Positions 32,400 to 43,205 are shown, counted from the first letter of the stretch. The stretch: DNA of 64,000 bases from Prorocentrum cordatum (GCA_963575745.1 CAUYUJ010010502.1:159383-223382); one strand, 5' to 3'. Notes: generated from the letters alone by a model not told the origin. Numbers and translations are program-made.

Positions 32400-32780
32400 C
32401 TGTCACCGTCCACTCCTTCAGGTGCTCCAGCCGCAACTGCGGTCTCGTGCTCAGGAGGTGGTTCCGGCGCTGCGCGCACTTCTGCTGGAGGAGCTGCCGG
32501 GGCTGCTGCCGCGGGCGCTTCGGGCGCAGGATCTTCTGGGCGCGTCAGCGACGCGGGTGCTTCGCATGCTGCAGCTGCGGGGAAGGCTGGTGATGCGGGT
32601 GTTTCTTGTGCAGGAGCTGCGGGTGCTTCTAGTGCAGGAGCTGCGGGAACTGCCGACGCTGCCGGTGCCTCTTGCGCAAGCGCTGCGGGCGCCGCAACTG
32701 CGGCGCCGGCTGGAGCTGCCGCCGGCGCCGCAGGAACCGCGGCCGCGGGCGGCGGGGGCGCGCCCAGTCGCCGAGCAGGC
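32400..32780 (+). repeat. Gly/Ala-coding short repeats
   Basis: A degenerate repeat of GCAGGAGCTGCGGGTGCTTC type, 15-30 bp. It encodes Gly-Ala-Ser runs on the plus strand in the 245-codon frame 32094-32831. It merges with two 12-bp hairpins (32431, 32692). Whether the plus-strand frame is ever translated is unknown. Confidence 0.5.
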
Positions 32781-33039
32781 AGCCGCGCGGCGGCTCTACA
32801 GAGCTGCGCTGCGACAACCCCACTTCGCTAGGCACTGAAAAGCCGCGCGCGCGCACCTGGATCTTCCCGGGGCAGATTTCGCCGCCGCTGCGGCCTGGAA
32901 TATTCGCGACCCCTGCGGCGCCGTGCTTCGGTCTCCTGGGCGGGGCGCCGCTGCCGCAAGGGAACCGCTCCACCTCGGAATGCGTTCCGCTCTCCTCGCC
33001 ATGCCACGGCCGCCCCGCGGGGGGCCCACGGGCGCTCGC

Positions 33040-33220
33040 GAAGCGACGGGATTCGGGCCGGAAGCGCGGCCGCGAGCAACTGAAATGGGAAGAGGGATGG
33101 GGGGGGCAACTGCAGACGCAGATCAACGAATTCATCGAAAGCAGATTGGCGCGCTTTGAAGACACCCGCGCGGCAGCCCAAATCAGAGCGCAGAAGCTGA
33201 CGCAAAACGCGCGGCGGCGC
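33040..33220 (+). other. Plus-strand helical coding-like segment
   Basis: Within a 360-codon plus-strand frame (32672-33754) only one stretch looks protein-like: GREQLKWEEGWGGQLQTQIN followed by EFIESRLARFEDTRAAAQIR. The minus strand here is less convincing than elsewhere in the block. It could be an exon in the opposite direction or chance. Confidence 0.2.
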
Positions 33221-33346
33221 TTCGGCCTCCGCCTGCCCCCGCACGCCGCCTCGCTCTCCGCGCTTGCACGCGCCCCCAGCAGCCCCGCAACTGCGGGCGC
33301 TCGTAAACTAGCCTCGCCGCCGCTGCGGCCCCCGCGGCCTCGGGCC

Positions 33347-33814
33347 TCAGTCGAACAGATCGGGGGCTTGGAGCTCGAGGAAATCCAGGGCCGCCTGCTT
33401 CCGCTGCTGCGGCGCGATGGCCACCCACTCGTGGTCGCGGCCATCGCGGCCAGTCTGCGCCCGCGCCAACTGCCACTTCTTCTTCATGAATTTCTTCGCG
33501 GCGTGCACAATGGGCGCCGCCCTCCCGCGGGCCTCCCCCCCGGGCGAGACAGCCGTCGACGCGCGCGCCCCCGTCGTCTGCTTCTCGGCGCCGGGCTGGG
33601 TCGCGCCCTGCTTCTTGGCGCCCGCCAGGCCCGACATGGGGCCATCCGCGTCGTCGCCGGCACTCTCCTCGCCCGCAACTGCGGCCCGCCGGCGGCCTCG
33701 GGGCAGGGCGGATTGCAGGGGCGGCCCCGCGCGCGCGGGGCGGGAATCGGCTAGGGGCGAGGAAGCTCCCGGGGCGGCAGCAGCAGGGCGCGGAGCGAGG
33801 GGGCAGTTCGCCAT
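33347..33814 (-). CDS. Small ORF, 155 aa, unknown protein
   Basis: A self-contained ATG-to-TGA frame. The N-terminal half is Ala/Pro/Gly-rich and low-complexity (MANCPLAPRPAAAAPGASSP). The C-terminal half is more structured: VHAAKKFMKKKWQLARAQTG, DGRDHEWVAIAPQQRKQAAL and DFLELQAPDLFD at the end. A 12-bp hairpin (33673) contributes AVA in frame. The strong contrast between halves suggests the C-terminal 60 residues are a real conserved segment, possibly an exon joined to neighbours. No signal peptide or membrane segment. Confidence 0.4.
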   Translation of the reverse strand: MANCPLAPRPAAAAPGASSPLADSRPARAGPPLQSALPRGRRRAAVAGEESAGDDADGPMSGLAGAKKQGATQPGAEKQTTGARASTAVSPGGEARGRAAPIVHAAKKFMKKKWQLARAQTGRDGRDHEWVAIAPQQRKQAALDFLELQAPDLFD

Positions 33815-34123
33815 GAAATCTGCAATTCGATGTCAAACTCAGCGCACGATAGCCCGCAAACCGCAACTGCGGCGACAGCGAGTGACGGGCGCAGCCATTG
33901 CGGCGGCTGCGAGCAAGCCGCGCCCACCGCCGCCGCTGCGGCCAGCCGCCCAACCGCCGCCCGCAACTGCGGCCGCTGCGAGCAAGCCGCCCTCGCTGCC
34001 GTCACTGAGGCTTCTTATTTAGAGCGACGTATTTCCGCTTTCGGCTGGCCCGAAGACTTCTCCTCGGCTTCCTTGGCCGCGTCCGCCCCCCGCGTCTCCT
34101 TGGCCTTCTTCTTATTAGTTTTC

Positions 34124-34855
34124 TTATTCGGCGCGGCTTGGGCTTCGCCTCCCGCGGCGGCCCTCTCCTTTCATGGCGGGCACCGCGTTCGCCGGCGCAG
34201 GGGGCCCCACGGCGAGCACGACCCCGCTTGTCCCCGGCACGCGCGCCTCCAACTCTATCTCATAGAGCTCCATGTGAATGCGCGCAACAGCGCTTCCATC
34301 CCTTTCGCTTCTCTGTAGGAGCTCATGTGGCGTGGCTCTGTTGACGTGCCAGAAGACGCGCGCTGTGTCTCGCGCATCCCACCTCCGCGTTCTCAACCGC
34401 GCATCGTGGTCCGCCAGCTGGGCGGGCGTCTTGTCCGCCGGGGTCTTGAACTCGGGGTGCAAGTAGAAGGTCGCGGGCGGGGCCGCGTCTGGCGCCCCTT
34501 TCGCACATGCCTGCACGGGCGTGCGCTGGCGGACAGCGCCTTGGATGCCTTCGGGGCACGCGGCCGCAACTCGATGCTCAGTTCGTCGCGTGCGGCGGTT
34601 GCCTCTCCGCTTGGCCGTGGCGACATCTCGCAGCGCCACTGATTTCGGTTCCGCAGCTGCGGACACGCGGTGCGCCCACAGGCGCAGCAACGCTGCGCCC
34701 GCCCAAGCGGGCTCCAGCCCCAGCTTCTGCACCACCGCTGGACTCCTCCGTTCGGTGATTGGCAAAGGGACGGATCCCTGTGGTGTGGCCGTTGCTGCCC
34801 TTGTGTGCTGGCGGTTCGTTGGTAGTTGCGTCCTGGGGTCGAAGGAAATGACCAT
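34124..34855 (-). CDS. ORF of 243 aa, unknown protein
   Basis: An ATG-to-stop frame with protein-like composition throughout. Visible stretches: VISFDPRTQLPTNRQHTRAA, PAVVQKLGLEPAWAGAALLR, ATFYLHPEFKTPADKTPAQL, DTARVFWHVNRATPHELLQR and VARIHMELYEIELEARVPGT. It contains a 12-bp hairpin (34651) coding SAAAEP. No family recognised. Together with the frame upstream (34919-35416) it may form one longer minus-strand gene. The start is the first ATG after the upstream frame ends; an exon junction there is equally possible. Confidence 0.45.
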   Translation of the reverse strand: MVISFDPRTQLPTNRQHTRAATATPQGSVPLPITERRSPAVVQKLGLEPAWAGAALLRLWAHRVSAAAEPKSVALRDVATAKRRGNRRTRRTEHRVAAACPEGIQGAVRQRTPVQACAKGAPDAAPPATFYLHPEFKTPADKTPAQLADHDARLRTRRWDARDTARVFWHVNRATPHELLQRSERDGSAVARIHMELYEIELEARVPGTSGVVLAVGPPAPANAVPAMKGEGRRGRRSPSRAE

Positions 34856-34918
34856 CGAGCGGAATCCATTACCTTCCCGCGACTGCGGGCTCCTTCGGCT
34901 CTGGGCGCGACAGAGTCG

Positions 34919-35416
34919 TTAAATCGAGCCAATACGACTTCTCGTCTCCGACTGACACTGTTGGCCAAGGGCCTTCCCAAGGGCGCCCCGATGGGACTTC
35001 GGTTTCACCTGCCTCGTTTCGTCCGCGCGGGCGCGGACGAGCGCCCGGCGCCGCCCTTTCGCGGATCTTGCCTTGACACTGGTGCCCTTCGGGCGCTGCG
35101 CAAAGCCCTCCGCTGTCAGTCTGCGCAGGTAAGCCTTGAACGCGAGCGCCTGCTGTTGGCCCGCGCCGTCGATGACGTCGCTCAGCGTGAGCAAGTGCAG
35201 ACGGATAACCGCGCTCGTGTCGGCGAGAAAGTCAGCGGCCTCTTTCTTCTTCTACACTGGTTCTGGATCTGGGCACCCCGCAGCGGCGTCAACGCCCCTC
35301 TTCCGAGCAGGCGCTATCCTGTAGCGTCGCATCACCAGGGCATACTTGACCCGCGGTGCGCGGTCGGGAAGCTCGCCCGCCATCACAAAGGCGCCGAGCT
35401 CCACGTTCCGTTTTTT
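34919..35416 (-). pseudogene. Coding-like frame with internal TAG, unknown protein
   Basis: From 35416 the minus strand reads RNVELGAFVMAGELPDRAPR, KYALVMRRYRIAPARKRG and CPDPEPV. It meets TAG at 35252-35254 and continues in the same frame KKKEAADFLADTSAVIRLHL, LTLSDVIDGAGQQQALAFKA and YLRRLTAEGFAQRP to a stop at 34919. GTAG immediately before AAGAAG could be the end of an intron rather than a nonsense codon. Upstream at 35563-35456 a short ATG frame (MHDAVLGVAPVAAAGMEVDE) might be a first exon. No family recognised. Confidence 0.35.
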
Positions 35417-35884
35417 CTAGGTGGTTCCATTGTCACCTTGTTTCCGCGAGCGCTACCGTTGGCGCTGGGGCGCCTCCGCCGGTGCCAACGCGGCGCCGGG
35501 GCCTTCGTCGACCTCCATCCCCGCCGCCGCCACTGGTGCAACGCCAAGGACCGCGTCGTGCATCGACCACCCCAACCCAACCCGAGAACCCGAATTTCGC
35601 CAGAATCTCGGGCTGGGCGGGGGTACGGGCTTCATACGTGTTTTTACGATGTTCCCCGCCCCCCCCCCCACTGGAAGTGGAGGGCAAATCGGGGCCTTCG
35701 GGTTGTGTTGGGGTGGCTTGGTGGGCGGTGATGCACCTCGACCTCCATGGTTCCATGGTGTAAGTACGCCCGCGGTGCGCCGCAGCCTTTTCCGCGCGCC
35801 GGCCCGTGGCGATCGCGCGGCGAAAGGAGGGGGCAAGGCAGGGGAAGATGGCAAAGGCGGGTGAGGAGTGAGGCAGCTGAGCAG

Positions 35885-36290
35885 CAGTTCCTCCTCGTTC
35901 CCCTCCTCCTCCTCCTCCTCCTCTTCCTCCTCTTCCTCCTCCTCCTCCTCCTCCTCCTCCTCCTCCTCCTCCTCCTCCTCCTCCTCCTCCTCCTCCTCCT
36001 CCTCCTCCTCCTCCCCTCCTCGTCCTCGTCCTCGGTCTTCGGTCCTCGGTCCTCGGTTCTCCTCCTCTTCTCCTCCTCCTCCTCCTGTTGCTTCTCTCCT
36101 CCTCCTCCTCCTCCTCCTCCTCCTCCTCCTTTCCCCCTCCTCCTCCTGTTCCTTTTCCTCCTCTCTTCTTCCTCTTCCTCCTCCTCCTCTCCTCCTCTCC
36201 AACTCCTCCTCCTCCTCCTCCTCCTCCTCCTCCTCCTCCTCATCCTCCTCCTCCTCCTCCTCCTCCTCCTCTTCCTCCTCCTCCTTTTCC
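35885..36290 (+). repeat. (TCC)n microsatellite, about 400 bp
   Basis: The longest TCC tract in the window, interrupted by a GTCCTCGGTC stretch at 36015-36060. It borders the hairpin-rich GC block. Frames are poly-Ser, poly-Leu, poly-Glu or poly-Arg artefacts. Bases 36291-36600 are mixed C-rich sequence with no gene seen. Confidence 0.95.
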
Positions 36291-36599
36291 TACCACTGTT
36301 CCGTCCCGGTTCTCCTCTCAAGAGGTTCCCTCTTTTCCTCCCCCTTCTTTCCTACGTGCCCCTCTGCTGTGCGACGCCCCCCCCTCCCCCCCCCGTCCCT
36401 GTCTGCTGTGCAACGACCCCCGCCCTTCCCAGGAGGGGAAGGGGCATTGAGGGGGCGGCACGGAGGCTGAGGACGGGAAGGGAAATCCCGCCCGCTCCGT
36501 AGTGGTGTTCGGCAAGATCGCGGTGCTGCAAAGGACAGCCGCCACGGCTCGGGCTGGGCGCTCCGGCACGTCGTACCACGAACCTGCCCGCCACGAGAA

Positions 36600-37590
36600 G
36601 TGGGGACAGGAGGAGGAAGAGGAAGAGGAAGAGGAGGAGGAGGAGGACGAAGAGGAGGAGGAGAAGGAGGAGGAAGAGAACCAGAGCAAACCAAAGACCC
36701 ATCCGCGATGTTGGGATCATCCTCCCTCGAAGCTCCCTCTCGAGGAACATGCCCCAATAGGGGACAACCACTTGAATATCCTGAAGCGTGCCAAAACACG
36801 ATGTTCGGGATTCCAACACAACGAATCAAATTCCCCGTTGCGTTTGGACGATCCTGACCCGTGCCAGGACACCATTTCTGGGATTTCAACACGACGAATC
36901 AACGCAGCTGTTGCGCCTTGACAATCCTAAATCAATATAGAACACAGCTTCTGGGAGGCTGGCCATAAGAACTAATATAACTCCTGCTAATATTCGACCA
37001 AAATGTGCGCGTCGCTCGCGCGAAAGCCACGCTTCGCAACGGAACCGCCCTCAACCCGTGAAGCTCGTTCGATTTGATCAACACGAAAGGGCGCGGCGCC
37101 CTGGCGAGAGCCACGTGTTGAAAACCACCCGCCCTCAATCCGCAAAACCAAAAAAAAACGTATGCACGCGGTGCTGGGGCGAGAGCCACATGTTGAAAAC
37201 CACCCGCCCTCAGTCCGCGAACCTGCTGCCACTTCTTGCGCTGAGGCGAGAAGCACAATTTGAAAACCTGGCAACCACCCGACCTCAATACGTGAAGCTC
37301 TTGCAAACTCAGGAAAACGAATGCGCGGGGCATAAAGGCTACCAACACATGTTGAAAACGACCCGCCCCCAATCCATGAAGTTGTGGCAATGCTTGAGAC
37401 GAGTGCGCGCGGCGGCAAGGCGAGAGCCACAGTCTGGAAGCGGTCCGCCCTCCATGTGCGCGACTGTTGCCAGTTGTCAAGCTTCAGGCTCATAAATCGT
37501 AAAGGAATCTCAGGCGACACGCTCAGCCCGACCTTCCTGTCCTCGGGGTGCGACAAGGGGGGAATTATTTTGTTCCTCCCCACGGCAAGC
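36600..37590 (-). repeat. Composite repeat, copy A
   Basis: Read on the minus strand. Leader at 37590-37490 (CACCCCGAGGACAGG, GTGTCGCCTGAGATTCCTTT). Six units of about 78-84 bp at 37490-36990. Then about three units of a second repeat of roughly 70 bp (36960-36745; CCAGAAATGGTGTCCTGGCA, GTTGATTCGTCGTGTTGAAA). Then a tail (36740-36690; GATCCCAACATCGCGGATGG) and a TCC microsatellite (36680-36604). The same order occurs in copy B. Confidence 0.8.
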
Positions 37591-37618
37591 GAAACCCCGC
37601 ACAACATGTGCTACACCA

Positions 37619-37702
37619 CGTCGTCCCGCGCAAACGGAACCAACACGGCGGCGGCCACGTCGTTCCGCACAAACGGAACCAACACGGCGGCGGCAGCTGC
37701 GG
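37619..37702 (+). repeat. 42-bp tandem duplication
   Basis: Two near-identical copies of a segment beginning CGTCGTTCCGCACAAACGGA and containing ACCAACACGGCGGCGG. The second ends in GCAGCTGCGG, a partial match to the 12-bp hairpin of the 26.5-34.9 kb block. Bases 37710-38290 hold no recognised gene. Confidence 0.8.
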
Positions 37703-38297
37703 ATTACCCTATAGCGCCTGCACCACCTGGAATCGAGCTCAGGGGAAGGAAAGCCACGGTTCCCAGCAAAACCTGTGTTATGTGAGCGTGGCCGAAAACC
37801 GGGGCGGAAATTTGGGCAGTTCAAAGCCAAACGCGTTATTCCAGTTTTTTGTTTACCCCATTCTCTGGAGCAAAACTCGGAAAGATACGAAGTACCCCCC
37901 GGATCGTATCGGTGAAACTGAATAAAGAAGGAGGGGGGGGGGAGGCGGAGGAAGGCAGACGCAAATCGAAGGCATGGCGAACTCACGCTCTCAGTCCCGA
38001 GGCCCCACGAGTCAAATAGCCAAGGGCGCGGAACAATACGAAGCGGAACCACGAAGCCGCGGCGCGCTGAGGGGCTGCCAAGCGCAACCTGCTGAGTACG
38101 GATAGCAATGGCATGCAACGGGAACGGAAGAGGGACGGGACGAAGAGACAAAAGCCCCCAGGGCAAACCCCAAACCGGGGCAGGGGAAGACGATGTACAA
38201 AACAGCCGTTTTGTACAGAAGTCCCCCCCCCAGAAGGGGCACACCCCCGGGAGCCCCGGGGAAGAGGGGAGAGAAGTAAAGGGGGACTGGCAAAGCA

Positions 38298-38852
38298 TCA
38301 CAGCGAGGGCAACCACGTCATTCCCGCCATGCTTGCGAGACAATTGCAGCCAATGGCGGGTGTGCCGCGCAGGCCTCTCGACCATACTGCCACCAAGCGC
38401 CCGCCGCGTCCGCGGTGGTGCATGCCGGGCGGCACAGGAAGCAGCGCATGTACAATATAATATGCTGCCAGTGCTCGGCGCGCTAGGACAGCAGCCGTGC
38501 TCTCACCAAATGCCAGCTCCAAGGCCACGAAACACGACAGTCGCGCACCAGGCGCGGGGCGGGACAAACGCAAATGCCTGAAGCCCAACTCCGCTACGCG
38601 CGGGCATTGCGCAAAATGCAACAGGCTGTCGACGCAGCGTGCGCAGCCGAAGGGGCATGGAGCCCGCCGCCCAAAGCGGTGAGCTGTCGTCCAGCTGTCG
38701 CACAACGCCCTGTAGAGAGAAGCCCAGACCCTAGGAGGCACAGACGGCGCAAGACCGCGAAGCACCTTCAGCGCCCGCGGCGCGCGGCGGCTGGGCAAAA
38801 GGTTGAAAGGGAGGCGAGAGAGGGAACGAGAGAGCTCACGGGTGGTGCACAA
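38298..38852 (-). pseudogene. LINE 4, 3' fragment with Cys/His knuckle
   Basis: A 184-codon frame contains RALKVLRGLAPSVPPRVWAS, LCDSWTTAHRFGRRAPCPFG, and the knuckle CPFGCARCVDSLLHFAQC. It is followed by LGFRHLRLSRP and VALELAFGESTAAVLARRAL. C-x3-C-x2-C-x5-H-x3-C near the C-terminus of a LINE RT is the zinc-binding domain seen also in LINE 1 (near 660-725). No RT core precedes it; the 5' side is cut at a GAG microsatellite (38888-38930). A 5'-truncated LINE copy is the simplest reading. Confidence 0.7.
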
Positions 38853-38885
38853 CTGACAGGGAGGAATTATTCACAAGGGAACACA

Positions 38886-38932
38886 CTGGAGACGGAGGAG
38901 ACGGAGGAAGAGGAGGAGGAGGAGGAGGAGGC
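38886..38932 (+). repeat. (GGA)n microsatellite
   Basis: Short GAC-GGA-GAG run marking the 5' border of the LINE 4 fragment. Confidence 0.85.
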
Positions 38933-40150
38933 CTATAGCAACGACACAAGAACACGCAAGGCCCTTGTGCCGACAAGCAGGGGCAGGCCGCAGTGGCAAA
39001 CATGGGCCAGAGATGCGATGATGAGCCGAGCACCGAACAGGCAAGGGTGCAGAGAACACAACTGATAAAACATTGCATCCGCGCTACAGCGGCTGACTGC
39101 ATGGGGAATCAGGATGCAACTGCGGATGGTGCCGATGGCGTGACACATGGAGCGACGCGTAATGAGATGATGCAAACTTCTCTGAACGAACTTGTATTAT
39201 CGGGGACATGATCGTTAAATCCCCGCGTGGGACGCGTGGGACGCTGCAGGTGTCGTCGTGGTGTCGTAGTGTGGCGGTGTCGCGGCGTTGCCGTGTCGTG
39301 GCACCATCAATGCACACTGGAAGATGGCATCTGCAGCCACTGGTAACCGAGTGCGCACCGCTGGTAATTTCATTCTAAACTATTAGTTGGGCAATGTGTT
39401 GCAGATGGCGCCCAGGGAACTCCAAGAGACACCCAAAAGGCATGCCCTCGAAAGCCCAAGCAAGGCCAGCGGAAGAGCCCTCAGATTGCTCAACGCCGCT
39501 GGCCTTGAACCCTGTTCGTCCCGACAAGCCCCACGAGGCCCCAGACTAGCCTCATGCTCCGCCAAACAAGTGTCGCAGGATGGCTAGAATACAGTTCAAG
39601 GATTCCCCAAGTCGGCCCTACGTAAGACAACCCGAGACCGCAGCCCAAGACCGCCCCAAGACACCCATCAGAAGTATTGTAGATAGATCAAATAAAAAAG
39701 GTTGTAAGATAAGATAAGATAAGATGAGATGAGATAATATAAGGTAAGCTAAGACAACAAAACATACTATAAGAACATTTCGCTGGAAGAACTCTAGGGG
39801 CACGGTTGTCGACGACCTCTGTGTATCCACAGGTGCCCCAGTGCTTCTGCAAGTCCCCAGGGCCATCGGGGAATAAGAAACTACAATGGGCTACCTGCTG
39901 GCAGGCTGGTCTCTTGTTTGATGCAACTGCTGTGCACCAAGAGCCCAAAGAAGATCCCAACGGGGCCTTAGTTGTGTAATGGGTACTTGTGGCGCCCGAT
40001 CCTATTTTTCCACGTCCACAATGTCCACAATGCACCCTGTGCGCGAACTGCTCGGCAGCCGTTCCGTCGTCGCTCCCAGACCTTCGTGTTGAGCGTTGAT
40101 CGGCTTGGACGTCGGCGTCATGCTGGCTTACGCTCTGGGTGTGGGCGTCT
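38933..40150. other. No recognised gene
   Basis: Mixed sequence. A GTGTCG-rich stretch lies at 39225-39305 and an (AAGAT)n run at 39705-39740. Open frames are short and lack motifs. Confidence 0.5.
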
Positions 40151-40179
40151 CTGGATGCAGATGTTTCCAAAACCACAAT

Positions 40180-40789
40180 TCCTGCTGATCCTCCTTCTCC
40201 TCCTTCCCCTCATCCTCTTCCCCGTCATCGTCATCGTCGATCATCGTCAACGTTGTCGTGTTCAGCATCATCATCATCATCACCATCACCATCATCCTCC
40301 TCCTCATCCTAATCATCATCCTCCTCATCATCATTATCATCATCATCATCATGATGATCGGCGTCATCATCATCAGCATCATCAGCATCAGCATCGTCAT
40401 CATCGTCTTCGACAGTGTCGCCCTAGTCATAATCATAATCATAATCAGCAGCATCATCATCACCATGATCGTCATGATCACCATCATCACGCATCACCAT
40501 ACCAATCATCAGCAGCATCATCAGCAGCATCAGCATCGTCATCATCATCATCACAATCGACAGCACCAGCAGCGTCATAATAATAATGAGCATCAGTACT
40601 ACCAGCATAATCATCATCATCACCTTCAACACCCGTATCACCATCATCGTCATGCAGCAGCATCTTCAGCATGCATAGCATCGCGTCGCCATCATCATCA
40701 TCATCAGCATCATCAGCATCATCCTCATCATCATCACCATCGTGATCATAGTCAACATCATCATCACTCAGCATCATCATCATCAGCAC

Positions 40790-40837
<48 letters not shown>

Positions 40838-41140
40838 CGTCCGCAGCATCATCAGTATACGCGTAATCATCCTCAACATCCTCCTCGTCACCGTTGCAGC
40901 AAAATCATTGTCATAACCATCATCAGTATCATCATCATCATCCTCATCATCATCACCATCACCACCACTACTACTACCAACACAACCACTACCACCACCA
41001 GCATCACCATCATCATCAGCATCAGCATCATTATCATCAGCATCATCAGCAGCAGCATCATCATCATCATCGTCGTCGTCGTCGTCGAGGTCTTCGTCAT
41101 CGTCGTCGTGGTCTTCGTCGTCGTTGTCGTCGTCGTCGTC
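40180..41140 (+). repeat. (ATC)n/(GTC)n microsatellite, about 960 bp
   Basis: Degenerate CATCATCAT units with CAG, CAC and CGT substitutions, ending in a purer GTC run (41075-41140). His/Ser/Ile and Asp/Met-rich frames are artefacts of the trinucleotide. Confidence 0.95.
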
Positions 41141-43140
41141 ATCCTTCTCCTCAGCCCCTCCGTCGCGGCCCCAGCGCACAGCCCCGTCGCAGATGCACTC
41201 GAGCCCCTCTGGCGCGCACGGGTGCCAGGACCTCAGCATGGCACGCAACGCCGCCATGAGAGGCCCGCACAGAGGGTCAGGACACTTCTTGAGGGGCCTC
41301 TGGCGGGATTCCCCCCCCCCCCCCCCTGGTCCTCCTGCCCCATGAGCCCCTTCGTGCCCATTCTCCCTTCCTCCCCACGGCAGATTCGCGGCGTGACGAC
41401 GTCGGCGCTGATTCCTGACGCCACGTGGATCGTTAAACTTCGCATGACCGCGGCTTTCCGATAACGCAGGTTGTTCGATATCGGCCGAGTCCAGACCATT
41501 GGCAACGCTCAACCTTGAACACCTGCGCTGGGATTACTCTCCCATCGACGCGGCACGAACCTACCGTGCCCATCCCCCCTGCCCTCCAGAAACGACTTCT
41601 GCACCTGGCGGCGCAAACTGCTGACATGTGAGGCTTCGGCTCTCGAGGCAGCCGCTCTGGCCCCCCGAGCTTCCTTCCCTTAACCCCTCCCTGGAAACTC
41701 CCACGGACTTGAAAAACATCCAGGAGGAAGTGGCATCCTGAGAAAAACCTGAGATAATCTCCTCCCCTCCTCCATCCCCTCCGTCCCCCACCTATCCATC
41801 CTTGCCCGCGGGGGGATGAGGTGGGCGCGCCCCATGCCCTAGTGGCAGCATGGCCCCCCAGCTGACTGCCGCGAGCGATGCACAGCCTCTGGAGCCGCTT
41901 GCCTGCCAGATCTTTGCCAGCGATCACACAGCACTGCTGCGGAGTGAGGTCTGCGCCTTCCAGCTCCGGGTGCGAAGCAGTCCACTCAAAAGTCACCTCG
42001 CCTGGACCGCGAAGCGCTGTCAGAATTCGGAGTCACACGTCCCAATTCTTGCCCGCTGCCGGATCGTGATCCTGTGGGCTTCACCGCAGCGGGCCCTCTG
42101 GAGGCCACCCGGGCTACCCTGGAGACGCCGGGGGCACCTTGCGGCCCGGGCCATCTCCGGGAACAGCCGACCCCCACGGCGGAGGCAAACGGGCTGGATG
42201 GCCAAGGGGCAGACATCATTACACATACTCGTCGGGGAGCCTCGTCGAAGGCATGGGCGATCGAAGCCCCTGCGTAAGGGCCCCCCCCCTGGGGTATCCG
42301 CCCCTGCCATCGCCCCCCCGCCCCCCGTGCGCGTGAGGGGCAACGACAGGAAGGAACTGGCCCCTTTTGGCGGGAACCACCGACCCTGAATCGACGATAC
42401 ATCGCCGATCTTTCGGCGATTCAGTCAGCCCGTAGAATAAGAACGCACAATGAGGATGCAAGGGCCTTGGAAGGCAATGTCGACACCCTGCGAGCGGCCA
42501 AGGATGGGCCGAAGGGGAAGGATGCAAGGGCAACCTTGGAAAGCTGCTCATCCTTGCTATGCGGGTTGACTGCAGGCCCGCGATAGCAAGTCTTCCTGGG
42601 CGGGGTGGGCTGTCAGGCCCCTAGCGACGATGAACGGTCGATTGGGGTCGATGCATACACCCGTGAGCCAATCCCCGTCTCTGGATGGTTTTCGGGCCAT
42701 AGCTCGGCTCTCTGGCGGCCCTTCGGGACGATCCGGGCCACCGCTGGAGCGCCCTCGGCGTGGCGCAGCCGCTGGAAAAGGCACGCCGAGGCTGGAAGAC
42801 CGCCGAGGACCGACGAAGACGCCCCAAAACCTCGGAACTCTGACCTCTTCGACGCCCCAACGCGGACCCTGGCGACGGGGGTCCATACGTTCCCCCCTGA
42901 GCCTACGGTCGGAAACTTCTGGATAGCGTTCCGCGGCGGCGGCCGCGGCGACACGCTACGTATGCCTTGCACGCGGATAGCGTGTCGCTCCGCTCCACTG
43001 GGCGGGAGACTCGGAAAGGCTCGGGATATTGGGACTTGGAAGTGGGAACGTGGACACCGTGTCGCGCCGAACCCTGGTGAGCCAGGACTGGCAGAGCGAC
43101 ACGCTAAGCCAAAGTTCCCGACCGTATCCACCTCTAACGT
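41141..43140. other. No recognised gene
   Basis: Mixed GC-rich sequence with overlapping short frames on both strands. At 42390-42416 a dyad, CATCGCCGATCTTTCGGCGA, closely matches one at about 20244-20268. No protein family could be read. Confidence 0.4.
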
Positions 43141-43205
43141 GGCCCCCCGCACGTGGTACCCTGGGAGGCCCGAGGCCCCAACGTCGCCCTGGGCTCTCCA
43201 AAGGG
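43141..43205 (+). repeat. 60-bp sequence shared with 44876-44940
   Basis: CGTGGTACCCTGGGAGGCCC, then GAGGCCCCAACGTCGCCCTG. The copy at 44876-44940 reads CGGCACCACGGGAGGCCCGA and continues similarly. Both border TCC tracts, one before and one after composite copy B. Confidence 0.65.

Larger units (their letters stand above)
26563..34888 (+). repeat. Dispersed 12-bp hairpin repeats, consensus CCGCAACTGCGG
   Basis: Thirteen exact copies of CCGCAACTGCGG start at 26807, 29087, 30085, 30199, 30616, 31350, 31593, 32431, 32692, 33285, 33673, 33861 and 33961. Close variants keep the 4-bp stem CCGC/GCGG and change the loop: CCGC at 26846, 29207, 32882, 33317, 33930; CAGCT-type at 29454 and 34651; AATT at 31265; CACT at 26714; GACT at 27842, 28286, 34877. 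One-mismatch stems occur at 26563, 27124, 28166, 28647, 29716, 31856 and 32272. Every asymmetric copy has AACT on the plus strand; I found none as AGTT. Outside this block I saw only partial matches near 37689 and 39115. Spacing is irregular, mostly 100-400 bp. Confidence 0.9.

Noticed and set aside
32672-33754. A 360-codon plus-strand gene.
   Set aside because: Only about 60 codons look protein-like; the remainder is Arg/Pro-rich and antisense to better minus-strand frames.
35747-36502. Long poly-Ser, poly-Leu, poly-Glu and poly-Arg frames.
   Set aside because: Trinucleotide microsatellite; no start context or neighbouring protein-like sequence.
40258-41512. His-rich and Asp-rich frames of 200-340 codons.
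   Set aside because: Encoded by the ATC/GTC tract; the short non-repeat ends carry no domain.
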